Under the pieces are notes generated by a model. It saw only the letters and a list, made by a program, of their open reading frames with translations. It was not told the DNA's origin and searched no databases. A stretch of DNA of 64,000 nt from Halobacillus_B rhizosphaerae (GTDB lineage Bacteria; Bacillota; Bacilli; Bacillales; Halobacillaceae), in NCBI RefSeq assembly GCF_046719735.1, contig NZ_JAUTWQ010000011.1:1-64000 (forward strand), written 5' to 3'. Of the stretch, positions 48,406-58,839 are shown in pieces; positions within the stretch are counted from its first letter, which is position 1; each line of letters begins with the position of its first letter. Both the position numbers and the translations under genes were made by a program.

Positions 48406-51219
48406 TTAATTGTTGTTTATGACTCTTAAGGGCTGCTTTAAAAAGTGGGCTTCTTCTAAAGGCTGGCTGAAATAGTAACCCTGGATGAGTGTGCAGCCAT
48501 GTTCAATAAGGAAATCGAGCTGATCTTTGGTTTCTACACCTTCTGCAATAACTTGCAGCTGTAAACTTTTTGCTAAGGTAATGATGGTATTTGTAATTGC
48601 CGCGTTGTTGGGATTCGTCGTGATGTCGTCAATAAATGATTTATCAATTTTTAAAGTATCCACTGGGAAATCCTTTAGGTATCCAAGTGAAGAGTAGCCC
48701 GTGCCGAAATCATCAATGGATATTTTGATCCCGAGCTTCTTCAGCTGATGAATCGTGGTTAAGGTCTTTTCGGTATTATGAATAATCAAGTTCTCCGTAA
48801 GCTCCAGTTCTAAAGAGTGGGAAGGGAGCCCGGTTTCTTCCAGAATTCCTTTAATGCGGCAAATGAGCTGATCCTGGTTAAATTGCTGAGGAGATAAATT
48901 GACGGATACACCAAGTGAAGAATAGCCCTGATCATGCCAAGTCTTCGTTTGCTGACAGGCTTGCTGCAGCACCCATTCTCCTATGGAGAGGATCAGTCCT
49001 GTTTCTTCTGCGAGAGGAATGAAATCCTTTGGCGCAAGCAGCCCGAGCTTAGGGTGTTTCCAGCGAACCAGGGCCTCCGCACCTGTAACTGTGTTCGAAG
49101 CAGTATCAACTTTAGGCTGGAAATAGAGTACGAATTCATTCTGATCCAACGCTTTATAAAGATCGTTTTCCAATTGAATACTTTCCAGGGAACGGTCTTC
49201 AATTTCTGGGCTATACACTTGATATTTATTACCGGTTTGTTCCTTGGCTTTATACATAGCCACGTCAGCATTTTTAATAAGTAAGTCAGCAGTCACGCCG
49301 TGTTCAGGGAAAATACTGATGCCGATACTCGTTTTGATGGCAATTTCCTGTTCCTCAATGAGAAAGGGCGAGGAAAAGGAGTGCAGCACCTCCTCTGCAC
49401 AGCCAATAGCTTCCTGGCGGTCCTTCACGCTGGGCAGTAGGATAATGAATTCATCTCCGCCTTGTCTGGAAACCGTTGCTTCTTTAGGAATGGCAGCAGT
49501 TAAGCGGTGTGCTACCTTTTTCAAGACAATATCTCCAAACCCATGGCCGAATGTGTCATTAATTTTCTTGAAGCGATCTAAATCCAGGAAGAGTACGCTT
49601 AAAGGACTATCATGGATTTCTGCGTACGTTAATGCCTGGCTTAACCGGTCATGAAACAGTACCCGGTTAGGGATATTCGTGACACTGTCATAGTAGGCGT
49701 GGTATTTAATTTTCTCTTCCATCTGTTTACGGGAAGTTATGTCTTTAAATGTGACCACATAGCCGACGACCCCGCTGTTTTGTTTCTGTGGGGTGATCAC
49801 ATATTCAACAGGGAAGCTGGATCGATCTTTTTTAAAGAAAAATTCATCAGAATGATCACTGTTCCGCTGTGTTTTGAAATTTGCCGGGAAGGATTTAGAG
49901 TAATCCTGTTTCTCTGAAAACCTCCAGTCAAAGATATACTGATAGGACTGGCCAATTAATTCTTCTTGGTTTTTATAGCCGAGAATTGAAGTAGCGGAAG
50001 GGTTGCAGAAGGTGATGTTTCCCTCTAAATCTAACCCGAATATTCCCTCTCCAGCAGAGTTTAGAATGAGTTCTTTCTCATGGCTGAGTTGTTTTATTTC
50101 TTTAACAACCTGTTCTAGCTCTTCATTTTTCTTAGTTAATTGTGAAGTGCGATCATTAATAATTAACTCCTGTTTCTCAATGTAGAGGAGGTTGGAAAGA
50201 ACCGGTGCTGTAGCGTCCACGATCGATTCTGCAAGCTGCATAGCGGATGGGGGATAAATGTAGCCTTTCTCCTTAAGGTTCACAATGGCCACTGTCCCCA
50301 AGACCTCTCCCATAGCGATCAGCGGAATCATATATATCCCTTTAATACCAAACTTTCTACAGGCTTTATGGCTCGGACGTGGGTCTGCAAAAGAATCTGG
50401 AATTAGAATCGACTGCCGGGTTTCTATAACTTCACGAAAGACGAGGTCCTGGGAATGGTCCAGTTTCAGGAGGCTGTGGGTTTTCTTCCATTCCTCCTCT
50501 GTCCAATCACTATCCTTACTTAAGCTGGCAGCATGAATTTGGCGTTCTGCCACAGGATCTAGAAAATGGGCTCCGATGTTGGGGTTCTTTAACACTTTTC
50601 CAAGATAATCAAAACAGCATTCTAATGCTTCCTGCAGGTTAGAACAAAGAGATAATTCTCGAGTGACGTTCAGCAGCAGCTGTTTATCTGCAATTAAATC
50701 TTCTTTTCTCGTCAAGTTATTAGCGTTTCTAAGGGCTACAGCCGCCATGTTCACATAAGCTTTCACTGTTTCAATTTCGGAATTGGTTAAGTTCATGGGG
50801 ATACCGTAGTCAAACAAAAAGACCAGCCCATAAAGTTCCTGCTCCTGTGAGATAGGGAGGACAAGTAAAGAATTGATTTTAAACGCTTGAATAACTCTCT
50901 GATCCGGCCGGTCATCTTTCTTAGTATCTGGGATGTAAATAGCTTCTCTGGTTTCGATCACTTCTTTAGCAAGTAAGTCTTGTGCAGGATCAACAATTTG
51001 CTTATCAAGACTCATTCCATTAATTAGTGCTGGTTTTCCAACGAAGCCCTGATATGTCCCGTCTTCTTGAGGTAAATAGATGCCCACGGAGTCACACTGT
51101 ACAATTTCTTCAGATATAGCAGTTACGACATGCTCCAATACCTCATATAGGTCTAGTTTCGTGTTGATGAGTTTAGTAATTTGTGCGAGACGCGAATATC
51201 TGGATTGTTCATCAGACAT
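48406..51219 (-). CDS. GAF-GAF-PAS-GGDEF-EAL cyclic-di-GMP turnover protein
   Basis: A 937-residue soluble signalling protein. Two GAF domains (about 20-165 and 185-345), a short coiled coil (350-380), a PAS domain (about 385-500), a GGDEF domain with the motif intact at 587-591 and an EAL domain with EAL at 715-717 and DDFGTGYSS near 855. GGDEF makes and EAL degrades c-di-GMP; both active sites look complete. No RxxD inhibitory site precedes GGDEF. There is no membrane segment, so it should sense cytoplasmic signals. The start follows ACTTGGAGG. It precedes the TPP enzyme gene by 18 bases. Confidence 0.93.
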   Translation of the reverse strand: MSDEQSRYSRLAQITKLINTKLDLYEVLEHVVTAISEEIVQCDSVGIYLPQEDGTYQGFVGKPALINGMSLDKQIVDPAQDLLAKEVIETREAIYIPDTKKDDRPDQRVIQAFKINSLLVLPISQEQELYGLVFLFDYGIPMNLTNSEIETVKAYVNMAAVALRNANNLTRKEDLIADKQLLLNVTRELSLCSNLQEALECCFDYLGKVLKNPNIGAHFLDPVAERQIHAASLSKDSDWTEEEWKKTHSLLKLDHSQDLVFREVIETRQSILIPDSFADPRPSHKACRKFGIKGIYMIPLIAMGEVLGTVAIVNLKEKGYIYPPSAMQLAESIVDATAPVLSNLLYIEKQELIINDRTSQLTKKNEELEQVVKEIKQLSHEKELILNSAGEGIFGLDLEGNITFCNPSATSILGYKNQEELIGQSYQYIFDWRFSEKQDYSKSFPANFKTQRNSDHSDEFFFKKDRSSFPVEYVITPQKQNSGVVGYVVTFKDITSRKQMEEKIKYHAYYDSVTNIPNRVLFHDRLSQALTYAEIHDSPLSVLFLDLDRFKKINDTFGHGFGDIVLKKVAHRLTAAIPKEATVSRQGGDEFIILLPSVKDRQEAIGCAEEVLHSFSSPFLIEEQEIAIKTSIGISIFPEHGVTADLLIKNADVAMYKAKEQTGNKYQVYSPEIEDRSLESIQLENDLYKALDQNEFVLYFQPKVDTASNTVTGAEALVRWKHPKLGLLAPKDFIPLAEETGLILSIGEWVLQQACQQTKTWHDQGYSSLGVSVNLSPQQFNQDQLICRIKGILEETGLPSHSLELELTENLIIHNTEKTLTTIHQLKKLGIKISIDDFGTGYSSLGYLKDFPVDTLKIDKSFIDDITTNPNNAAITNTIITLAKSLQLQVIAEGVETKDQLDFLIEHGCTLIQGYYFSQPLEEAHFLKQPLRVINNN

Positions 51220-51434
51220 CGGAAAACCTCCAAGTTGTATGTTATTTGATAAAATTCGACTTTTTTACTAGATTTCCTGCTTTTTTATTCAAATTTTACA
51301 TAAATAAGGGTTAAAAAGATTTATTTTTTGATGGCATCTGGGTCGTTATGAGCAGTAAAAGAGAGGGTGTATTTACATTATCGGCTGAATAATATTAATT
51401 TTGACTTCCATACTAAGGTCAAGGAGGCGATCGT

Positions 51435-51659
51435 ATGGCAGAACAAATAATAGCAGTTCGTAAAAATAGTGAGGGAAGTATTGTGGAAATGAAGCTTTCT
51501 TCAGGTAAAGTGGTGGGTTATAAGGAAGCTCAGCAAATGGCAAGGGAAGGGCAGATTGAACATGTGAATTTGTTTAAAGGCAGAGATGGGGATGAACATT
51601 TGCGCAGTGATCCTGATGGGGATGTTTCCAACAACCTGGATAACCTTCCTGGGTTTTAG
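51435..51659 (+). CDS. DUF3892 small protein
   Basis: A 74-residue protein of the DUF3892 family: IIAVRKNSEGSIVEMKLSSGKVVGYKEAQQMAREGQIEHVNLFKG, then an acidic tail RDGDEHLRSDPDGDVSNNLDNLPGF. Relatives are frequent in sporeforming Bacillaceae and their role is unknown. The start is an ATG behind TCAAGGAGGCG. It stands alone, divergent from the GGDEF-EAL gene. Confidence 0.82.
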   Translation: MAEQIIAVRKNSEGSIVEMKLSSGKVVGYKEAQQMAREGQIEHVNLFKGRDGDEHLRSDPDGDVSNNLDNLPGF

Positions 51660-51787
51660 TAGGAAAAGGTTATCCTTAGAGTGGTGATTTTCTTGTGTGA
51701 ATATCATTTTGGATATCCGTTATTTCTCTATTCTTGAAGACTCAGTTTAGAACCATTTTGAAGATTTCCGTTACGTTATAGAGAGTT

Positions 51788-52031
51788 AGAGGTCGGGGGA
51801 ATAACTCGGCCAGCTCCATCGCCCAGACACTCGCGTCATAAGCAGGAACATCAACGGAATGAAAAAGCGCATCCCTTTTGATGTTCCTGCTTATGCGAGT
51901 CGTGTCTACCCGGACGATTGCGCATTTGTACACTTTCCATGGGCGGCCGGTGAGCTTCCTTGGGCAAATTGCCTTGTGGGATCTCACCTGTCCTATCCTC
52001 CCATAGGAGTCTCGCCATTCCCCCGACCTCT
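51788..52031. repeat. MITE-like palindromic intergenic repeat, copy A
   Basis: A 244-base element bounded by AGAGGTCGGGG and its inverse CCCCGACCTCT. Inside, CATAAGCAGGAACATCAA and TTGATGTTCCTGCTTATG form a long hairpin at 51836-51896. A nearly identical element lies in opposite orientation at 60676-60916. The block with GAGACTCCTATGGGAGGAT and the CCCATGGAAAGTG region (reverse reading) resembles the widespread Bacillaceae intergenic repeats. No transposase is present, so it would need one supplied elsewhere, if it is mobile. Confidence 0.85.
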
Positions 52032-52283
52032 TTATGTTTAAGGGAGAACGGAAATATCAATAGCTGATGTTCGTATAAAATCTCTATAAAAAAGAAATAA
52101 ATACACCGTTCTTCTAAATGACAGTGTCACGCTATCGATATACTAACTTTCGAATGAACCCGAGGCATCTTTTTTCCTAAATAAGAGTAGCTGTTCAAAT
52201 CCTAGTTATCTCGAAATCAACTGTCGGTTCAGTTTTTTAAATGAATGGGGAGCAATTATTAATAACATTGAAGTTTAAAGAAA
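52032..52283. other. Intergenic stretch without a gene
   Basis: About 250 bases between the repeat element and the metH terminator. I see no open frame with a binding site, no tRNA and no strong hairpin. Confidence 0.5.
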
Positions 52284-52328
52284 AAAACAGGGTCAGAAGA
52301 TTTTTTCTTCTGACCCTGTTTTTATTTA
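52284..52328. terminator. Terminator of the methionine operon
   Basis: AACAGGGTCAGAAGA pairs perfectly with TCTTCTGACCCTGTT (short T-rich loop) and is flanked by A7 and TTTTTATTT, so it can act in both directions. It lies 25 bases beyond the metH stop codon. Confidence 0.92.
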
Positions 52329-52352
52329 CTTCGCTGTGCTGTAGAGCTCTTA

Positions 52353-55300
52353 CTAATGGACATTAAAATAACGAGCTTCTGGATGAGCAAATACCATCGC
52401 TGTGACAGAAGCTTCCGGCTCCATCATACATTCCTCTGTTAATTCAATTCCAATTTGCTCAGGCTGGAGCAGTTTAAACAATTTTCGCTGATCCTCTAAA
52501 TCAGGGCAGGCAGGGTAGCCAAAGGAATAACGCTGGCCCTGATACTTAGCAGAAAAACGTTCCTGCATCGTGAAATCTGTAGGATCAGGAAATCCCCATT
52601 TGTCACGCAGCAGCTGGTGAACATGCTCAGCCAGACCTTCAGCAGTTTCAAGTGCAAGCGCCTGCAGGGCGTGGCTTTTTAAGTAATCGCCATTATTTTT
52701 GAGTTCTACCGATCGATCTCGAATCCCCTTCCCGGCTGATACCGCAAAAAACGCAGTATAATCCATTTCATTACTGGAAACCGGACGCAGATAATCGGCG
52801 AGACAAAGGTGAGGATCACGAGCTTGCCGTGGAAAAGTAAAACGTTCGATCACGGTTTGCTTGTCTATGGGGTCATAAATGATCACATCATCTCCATCTG
52901 ACTGGGCAGGGAAGAAGCGGTACAGGGCAGATGGTTTAATCCAGCCTTCTTGACTGGCCTTCCTTAATAATTCATCGACGACTTGTTTTAAGTGAAGAGC
53001 CTTCGGATTATTTTCTTCTAATAACTTTGTGATCTTTCCCTTTAATCCTAGATGGTGACCTAATAACATTTGCTGATTAATAAAGGGCTCGATATGAGCG
53101 ATCGAATGATTCTTAATGACATGCTGCTTAAAATCATTAGGGAGATACACAGGCACATTGGTGGCTACCTTGGATTTAGGTTTCTCTGCCACAGCGGTTG
53201 CTGAAGCTGCAGCTTGCTGCTTTTCACTTCCTGCCGCTGCTTTAGCCTGTTTCTCTGATTGTTCCTGGAGTAAAATTTCCCGGTCTTCTTTATTGCTCAG
53301 CTTGTTTGAGATGGTAAGTCCATTCATGGCGTCTTTCGCATAAAAGACCGGTCCCTTATACTGAGGGGCAATCTTAGTATGGGTGAACTTTCTCGAAAGG
53401 GCAGCGCCCCCTACAAGGATCGGCAGAGAAATTTTTTGCTGAGTTAAATCCTGCGCCGTTAACACCATTTGCTGTGCTGACTTCACAAGTAATCCTGAAA
53501 GACCAATAAAGTCTGGTTTTTCCTGGTTTATTTGTTTGATTAAATCCGAAGGGGTCACTTTAATTCCGAGATCGACTACTTCAAAACCATTGTTGCTCAA
53601 AATGATTTCAACCAAGTTCTTACCGATATCATGCACATCGCCTTTTACTGTAGCTAGGAGGACTTTCCCTTTTTTATTAGAGTGATCATCCTTTTCCATG
53701 TGGGGTTCAAGAAATGCAACAGAGGCTTTCATGACCTCCGCGCTTTGAAGCACCTCAGCGACAATCAACTGGTTATCATTAAATAATCGACCGACTTCGG
53801 CCATGCCCTTCATCAGGGGTCCATTGATGACTTCAAGGGGAGTGTTGTATTGACGAAGGGCTTCCTCAAGGTCCGGAAGAAGCCCTTCTTTCGTGCCTTC
53901 CACCACATAATGGGCAAGCCGTTCCGCTAAGGTCATGGTAGAAGTAGGGACTTTTACTTCTTTTTTCTTTCCCCGGTAAAAAGCTGTGAAATCGGCAAGC
54001 GTCTGGTCCGTGGTGTGAAAAAGCAGTTCATCTGCCTGTTTAATTTCGGCTTCAGAGATGGAAGCATATCGCTCCAGCTTCTCGGTATTTACAATCGCAT
54101 AGTCGAGTCCAGCTTTTGTACAGTGGTAAAGATAAACAGCATTTAATACTTCTCTGCCTACCGGAGGCAGACCAAAGGAAACATTACTAATCCCTAAAAT
54201 GGTCTGGCATTCGGGCAGGTGATCTTTAATGGATTTAATTCCTTCAATCGTGGCTTCTGCTGAACCAATATATTGCTCATCCCCCGTACCAATAGGGAAG
54301 ACAAGCGGATCGAAAATAATATCAGAAGGGTGCAGGCCATAATCTTCCACTAAAAGATCATGAGATCGTTTGGCAATTTCTAGTTTTCTTTCAGCGGTTA
54401 CACCCATCCCTGTTTCATCAATCGTACCAACCACAACGGCAGCTCCGTATTGCTTCACTAGTGGAAGAACTTCTTTGAAACGTTCTTCGCCATCCTCCAG
54501 ATTGATGGAATTGATAATGACTTTTCCTTGCGAATAAGTCAGCGCTTTTTCAATAACTTCTACATCAGTGGAATCAATGATAAGCGGTACTTTTACTTTA
54601 TTTACAACTTGCTGCATGAACGCTTCCATGTCATTGGCTTCTTCCCGGTCAGGATCGGCGAGGCAGATATCAATGACCTGGGCCCCCTTTTTCACTTGGG
54701 CTCTTGCTACTTCGGATGCTTCTTCAAATTTTTCTTCGGCGATCAGCCGCTTAAATTTTCGAGAGCCAATCACATTCGTTCTTTCCCCGACAAGAATCGG
54801 CCGGCTGCTTTTGTCTTCATAAATAAAGGGTTCGATTCCCGACACTGCATGAGGGTGAGTAGCGGGTGCGGTTCTTGGTGTAAAACCTTGAACCACTTGT
54901 GAGAGAGCTTTAATATGAGCGGGCGTAGTGCCGCAGCAGCCTCCGACAACATTGACCCAGCCTTTTTCCGCAAATCCGGAGATTTTTTCTGCTAAAGATT
55001 CAGGTGTTTCGTGATAGTTTCCTTCTTCATCCGGTAAGCCCGCATTCGGATAGCAGCTGACGGATGTGGTAGCTAAATCAGAAAGGGATCGTAAATGGTC
55101 GCGCATAAACTCCGGACCGGTGGCGCAATTAAGTCCGACTACGGCCGGATTCATATGTTCTAAGGAAAGATAGAAGGCTTCAATATTCTGGCCGGCAAGC
55201 GTCGTTCCCATCGGTTCAATGGTCCCGGATATCATGAGAGGTAAGTGCTGATCCGTTTCTATAAAGGCTTTTGTAATTCCAAGGTAGGCCGCCTTAACGT

Positions 55301-55805
55301 TCAGCATATCCTGGGAAGTTTCCAGCAAGAGAAGATCTACTCCGCCTTTAATAAGGCCTCGGGCTTGCTCCTGATACGCTTTACTAAGTAATTCAAAGGT
55401 GGTTCCGCCTGTGACGGATAGGGTTTTGGTCGTTGGTCCCATGGCTCCTGCTACGAAACGAGGATGGTCAGCGATTGTATATCTTGCCGCAGCTTGCTTG
55501 GCGATTTGAGCTCCTTTTACATTGAGTTCTTCAGCTAAGTGGCCAAGGTTATATTCATCCAGCACGAGATCAGTAGCTCCAAAGGTATTCGTTTCAATGA
55601 TATCGGACCCCGCCTCAAGATACGCCGAATGAATGGAATCAAGCAGGGAAGGGTACGTAAGATTTAAGTATTCATTACATCCTTCATATTCTTCACCGCC
55701 AAAGTCTTCTGCCGAGAGGGTGGCTTGCTGTAGCATGGTCCCCATAGCTCCATCCAGTACCATGATTTTTTTCTGAAGTTGCTGCTCAAATAATGTGGAT
55801 ACCAT
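52353..55805 (-). CDS. metH: Cobalamin-dependent methionine synthase
   Basis: MetH moves the methyl group from methyltetrahydrofolate to homocysteine through B12, making methionine. The 1150-residue protein has all modules in order: homocysteine-binding barrel with zinc Cys in GGCCGTTP (near 290), pterin-binding domain (VGERTNVIGSRKF near 340), B12 cap and binding domains with the ligand His in DVHDIGKN (near 735), a linker rich in Ala/Lys/Glu (about 850-890), and the C-terminal reactivation domain (RYSFGYPACPDLEDQ near 1090). The start follows GAAAGGAAGG. It overlaps yitJ by 20 bases and depends on cellular B12. Confidence 0.96.
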   Translation of the reverse strand: MVSTLFEQQLQKKIMVLDGAMGTMLQQATLSAEDFGGEEYEGCNEYLNLTYPSLLDSIHSAYLEAGSDIIETNTFGATDLVLDEYNLGHLAEELNVKGAQIAKQAAARYTIADHPRFVAGAMGPTTKTLSVTGGTTFELLSKAYQEQARGLIKGGVDLLLLETSQDMLNVKAAYLGITKAFIETDQHLPLMISGTIEPMGTTLAGQNIEAFYLSLEHMNPAVVGLNCATGPEFMRDHLRSLSDLATTSVSCYPNAGLPDEEGNYHETPESLAEKISGFAEKGWVNVVGGCCGTTPAHIKALSQVVQGFTPRTAPATHPHAVSGIEPFIYEDKSSRPILVGERTNVIGSRKFKRLIAEEKFEEASEVARAQVKKGAQVIDICLADPDREEANDMEAFMQQVVNKVKVPLIIDSTDVEVIEKALTYSQGKVIINSINLEDGEERFKEVLPLVKQYGAAVVVGTIDETGMGVTAERKLEIAKRSHDLLVEDYGLHPSDIIFDPLVFPIGTGDEQYIGSAEATIEGIKSIKDHLPECQTILGISNVSFGLPPVGREVLNAVYLYHCTKAGLDYAIVNTEKLERYASISEAEIKQADELLFHTTDQTLADFTAFYRGKKKEVKVPTSTMTLAERLAHYVVEGTKEGLLPDLEEALRQYNTPLEVINGPLMKGMAEVGRLFNDNQLIVAEVLQSAEVMKASVAFLEPHMEKDDHSNKKGKVLLATVKGDVHDIGKNLVEIILSNNGFEVVDLGIKVTPSDLIKQINQEKPDFIGLSGLLVKSAQQMVLTAQDLTQQKISLPILVGGAALSRKFTHTKIAPQYKGPVFYAKDAMNGLTISNKLSNKEDREILLQEQSEKQAKAAAGSEKQQAAASATAVAEKPKSKVATNVPVYLPNDFKQHVIKNHSIAHIEPFINQQMLLGHHLGLKGKITKLLEENNPKALHLKQVVDELLRKASQEGWIKPSALYRFFPAQSDGDDVIIYDPIDKQTVIERFTFPRQARDPHLCLADYLRPVSSNEMDYTAFFAVSAGKGIRDRSVELKNNGDYLKSHALQALALETAEGLAEHVHQLLRDKWGFPDPTDFTMQERFSAKYQGQRYSFGYPACPDLEDQRKLFKLLQPEQIGIELTEECMMEPEASVTAMVFAHPEARYFNVH

Positions 55806-57648
55806 TTGAAACCTTCCTTTCTTGTCTTTCCTTCGTCTTTTCCTGAATATAATTTGTTAATTCTACTGTCATTTCGTAGCGGAGAAATGGGGTAATTAAG
55901 TAAATGCCGTTAAAGAGATCGAGGGCGGCATCAATTAGAGATTTTGCAATCGCAATGCCTTCGTCTTTCGATAGGGCAGGGTCATCTCTGTATAGGTCCA
56001 TCCGATCTCTAATTTCTGAGGACAGGGTAATGCCCGGTACTTCATTGTGCAGAAATTCCGCATTGCGTGAACTGGTTAATGGCATGACCCCAATGTAAAT
56101 GGGAGATTCTATGTGTTTGGTAGCTTCATAGACTTCAAGGATCTGTTCTTCACTGTAAACGGGCTGGCTGATAAAGTAGTCTGCTCCATACTTTATCTTC
56201 TTTTCAAGTCTTCCAACGGCGCGGTTCAGGTTGCGCACGTTAGGGTTAAAGGCTGCAGCTACTGAAAAAGACGTTTTTTCCCCCAGTGGTTTTCCTGAAA
56301 AAGAAATTCCTTTGTTGAGCTGTTTTATATAATGGATTAAATCAAAAGATGACAAATCATAGACGGAGGTCGCCCCGGGAAAATCGCCTATTTTGGTAGG
56401 ATCACCTGTAACGGCCAGTACTTCATGAATCCCGAGAGTATGCAGTCCCATCAAATGGGATTGCAGGCCGATTAGGTTGCGGTCCCGGCAGGAAATATGC
56501 ACCAAAGGGTTAATGTCATATTTTTTATGAATTAAGGTGGCCATGGCGGTATTACTAATCCTCGGAGAAGCGAGGGAATTGTCTGCAAGGGTGACGGAAT
56601 CAACCCCAGCATCTTTCAATGCCTTCGCTCCCTGGAAAAAGCGGTCGGTTTTCAGCCGCTTAGGGGGATCTAGTTCAACGATAATGGATCTTCCCTGATG
56701 AGCAAGCTCATGTAAGTGCGGCTTGCGTTCTTTTTCAGTGACTTCAATAGCAGCAGGCTGCTCCCGGACTGGAATGGTTTTAGAAGTGATGGGCGCCCTT
56801 CCTTTTACGGATTCTGCGATCGCTTGGATATGGTCCGGTGTTGTTCCGCAGCATCCGCCGATGAGTCTCGCCCCTTGCTCGTATAACTGGATCGCACTCT
56901 TCTGGAAATAGGTGGGGTCGGTTGGATAAACGAGGCGTCCATCCTCATAATCGGGCAGACTGGCATTTGGATAAGCAGAAAGTACAGCTTTTTTGGGAAG
57001 CGGGACTTCTTCCAATGCCTGAATCATATGATACGGTCCAAGACGGCAATTAACTCCTACGACATCGGCTCCCAACTCCTCAATCAATTCCAGCGCTTCC
57101 GTCAGTGGTGTTCCATCCTGAAGAACACCTGGTTCATGCATGGACACTTGAGCAATAATCGGAAGGTTTGTTTCTTTTTTTGCAATTTCAACCACGGTTA
57201 GCAGTTCTTCTAAGTCAAAGTAAGTTTCGAACAAGATCCCATCCACTTCTTCAAAAAGCATACAATAAAGCTGCTCTCGAAAACTCCGCTTAACCTCTTC
57301 AAGAGGGGTGGTTTGTTTCTGAATGCCGCGGATACCTCCCACTGTTCCTACTACATAACTTTGATTCTGGGCAGCCTCTTTAGCAAGCTTGATGGCGGCT
57401 GTATTGATTTCTTTAACTTGATCCTCCAAACCATAGCGGGCAAGCTTTACATAATTTGCCCCGTAGGTATTTGTCTGGATCACGTCAGCTCCCGCGTGAA
57501 CGTAAGCTTTATGAACGTTCAGCACTTCTTTGGAGTGGGAAAGATTCAGTTCTTCAAAGCAGAGGTCAATGCCGTATGAATAGAGCAAGGTCCCCATGGC
57601 CCCGTCTCCGATAAGTGTCCGCTCTTGCAAGGCTTCATGAAGTTTCAC
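55786..57648 (-). CDS. yitJ: Bifunctional homocysteine S-methyltransferase / methylenetetrahydrofolate reductase (YitJ)
   Basis: A 620-residue fusion. The first half (to about 300) is a homocysteine-binding barrel with the zinc motif GGCCGTTP; the second half (about 320-600) is a MetF-like flavin reductase (IIVELDPPKRLKTDRF, VTGDPTKIGDFPGATSVYDL, QPVYSEEQ). It supplies methyltetrahydrofolate for MetH and may add a methyl transfer of its own. The start is a GTG 4 bases after the metC stop codon, behind GGGTGAG. It overlaps metH by 20 bases, so the last genes of the operon are translationally coupled. Confidence 0.95.
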   Translation of the reverse strand: MKLHEALQERTLIGDGAMGTLLYSYGIDLCFEELNLSHSKEVLNVHKAYVHAGADVIQTNTYGANYVKLARYGLEDQVKEINTAAIKLAKEAAQNQSYVVGTVGGIRGIQKQTTPLEEVKRSFREQLYCMLFEEVDGILFETYFDLEELLTVVEIAKKETNLPIIAQVSMHEPGVLQDGTPLTEALELIEELGADVVGVNCRLGPYHMIQALEEVPLPKKAVLSAYPNASLPDYEDGRLVYPTDPTYFQKSAIQLYEQGARLIGGCCGTTPDHIQAIAESVKGRAPITSKTIPVREQPAAIEVTEKERKPHLHELAHQGRSIIVELDPPKRLKTDRFFQGAKALKDAGVDSVTLADNSLASPRISNTAMATLIHKKYDINPLVHISCRDRNLIGLQSHLMGLHTLGIHEVLAVTGDPTKIGDFPGATSVYDLSSFDLIHYIKQLNKGISFSGKPLGEKTSFSVAAAFNPNVRNLNRAVGRLEKKIKYGADYFISQPVYSEEQILEVYEATKHIESPIYIGVMPLTSSRNAEFLHNEVPGITLSSEIRDRMDLYRDDPALSKDEGIAIAKSLIDAALDLFNGIYLITPFLRYEMTVELTNYIQEKTKERQERKVSNGIHII

Positions 57649-57651
57649 GAG

Positions 57652-58839
57652 TTACACACTCACCCTTCTTACCAAAGAATCTGCTTCCACATGAGCAAGT
57701 GACTGTTCAAAGTCTTGAATAAGATCTTCAGGCTTCTCTAGTCCGACCGATAAACGCAAGAGACCATCTGTAATTCCTCGTTTCAGCCGTTCATGCTTCG
57801 GCATAGAAGCGTGAGACATTCTAGCGGGATAGGAGAGGATCGATTCCACTGCGCCTAGACTTACAGCGAAGACGGGTATTTCCAGATGCTTGGAGAATTC
57901 TCTAACCGCAGCTTCGTCCTTCAATCTTAAGGAAAGAACGGCACCTGCCCCTTGTGCTTGATAAGAATGAGTGGAATGACCGGGGTGAGAGGTGAACCCT
58001 GGGTAATAGACTTGCTCCACTTTCGGATGCTGTTGTAAATAGGCAGCAATTTTTTGGGCAGATTCAGAAGATTGCTTTAGTCTGCAATCAAGTGTCTTTA
58101 ATCCTCTTAACACGAGCCAGGAATCGTGCGCTCCCAGTATGGAACCGAAAGCATTTTGTAGAAAAGACAACTGTTCAGCTAGAGCAGGGTGGTTTACAAC
58201 TGCAAGACCTGCGACCACATCACTATGGCCGGCAATAAACTTCGTGGCACTATGAAGCACGACATCTGCCCCCAGTTCAAGTGGCCGCTGAAGGGCGGGG
58301 GTCATAAATGTATTATCTACAAAGGTCAAACAGCCATTGGCTTTCGCCAGTTTAGCTACAGCCCTAATATCGGTAATATTTAATAAAGGGTTGGACGGGG
58401 TTTCAATATAGACCACCTTTGTATTCGGCCGAATAGCGGTTGCTACTTCATGAAGATCGGTCATGTTTACAAATGTGTGATCGATTCCAAACCTGTGAAG
58501 TACGTCGTGGATCATACGGAAAGTACCTCCATACACATCTTCAGAAATGACGACATGATCATTCTGCGACAGCAGCATAAACGAGGTAGAGATTGCCGCC
58601 ATTCCAGAAGCAAATGCGAAGCCATGGCTGCCGCCTTCAAGACTTGCAATGGTTTCTTCCAAAGCTTCTCTTGTTGGGTTACCTGAGCGGCTGTAGTCGT
58701 ATTTTCCCGGCTGGTCAAAGTTTTTCTGGTGAAACGTAGAGGCTTGTTGGATCGGCACACTCACCGCTCCTGTCTCAGGGTCAAACTTATGCTTGCTGTG
58801 AAGCAGACGTGTTTGAAAGGAATGCTGTGTGTTTGTCAT
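57652..58839 (-). CDS. metC: Cystathionine beta-lyase
   Basis: A 395-residue PLP enzyme that splits cystathionine to homocysteine, pyruvate and ammonia. The Cys/Met-metabolism fold is clear: YDYSRSGNPTREALE near 47, FASGMAAIS near 76, FVDNTFMTP near 173 and the PLP lysine in LHSATKFIAGHSD near 195. It is assigned metC rather than metI by order and similarity to the B. subtilis metIC pair; both enzymes share one fold, so the split is inferred. It overlaps metI by 4 bases (ATGA type). Confidence 0.9.
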   Translation of the reverse strand: MTNTQHSFQTRLLHSKHKFDPETGAVSVPIQQASTFHQKNFDQPGKYDYSRSGNPTREALEETIASLEGGSHGFAFASGMAAISTSFMLLSQNDHVVISEDVYGGTFRMIHDVLHRFGIDHTFVNMTDLHEVATAIRPNTKVVYIETPSNPLLNITDIRAVAKLAKANGCLTFVDNTFMTPALQRPLELGADVVLHSATKFIAGHSDVVAGLAVVNHPALAEQLSFLQNAFGSILGAHDSWLVLRGLKTLDCRLKQSSESAQKIAAYLQQHPKVEQVYYPGFTSHPGHSTHSYQAQGAGAVLSLRLKDEAAVREFSKHLEIPVFAVSLGAVESILSYPARMSHASMPKHERLKRGITDGLLRLSVGLEKPEDLIQDFEQSLAHVEADSLVRRVSV

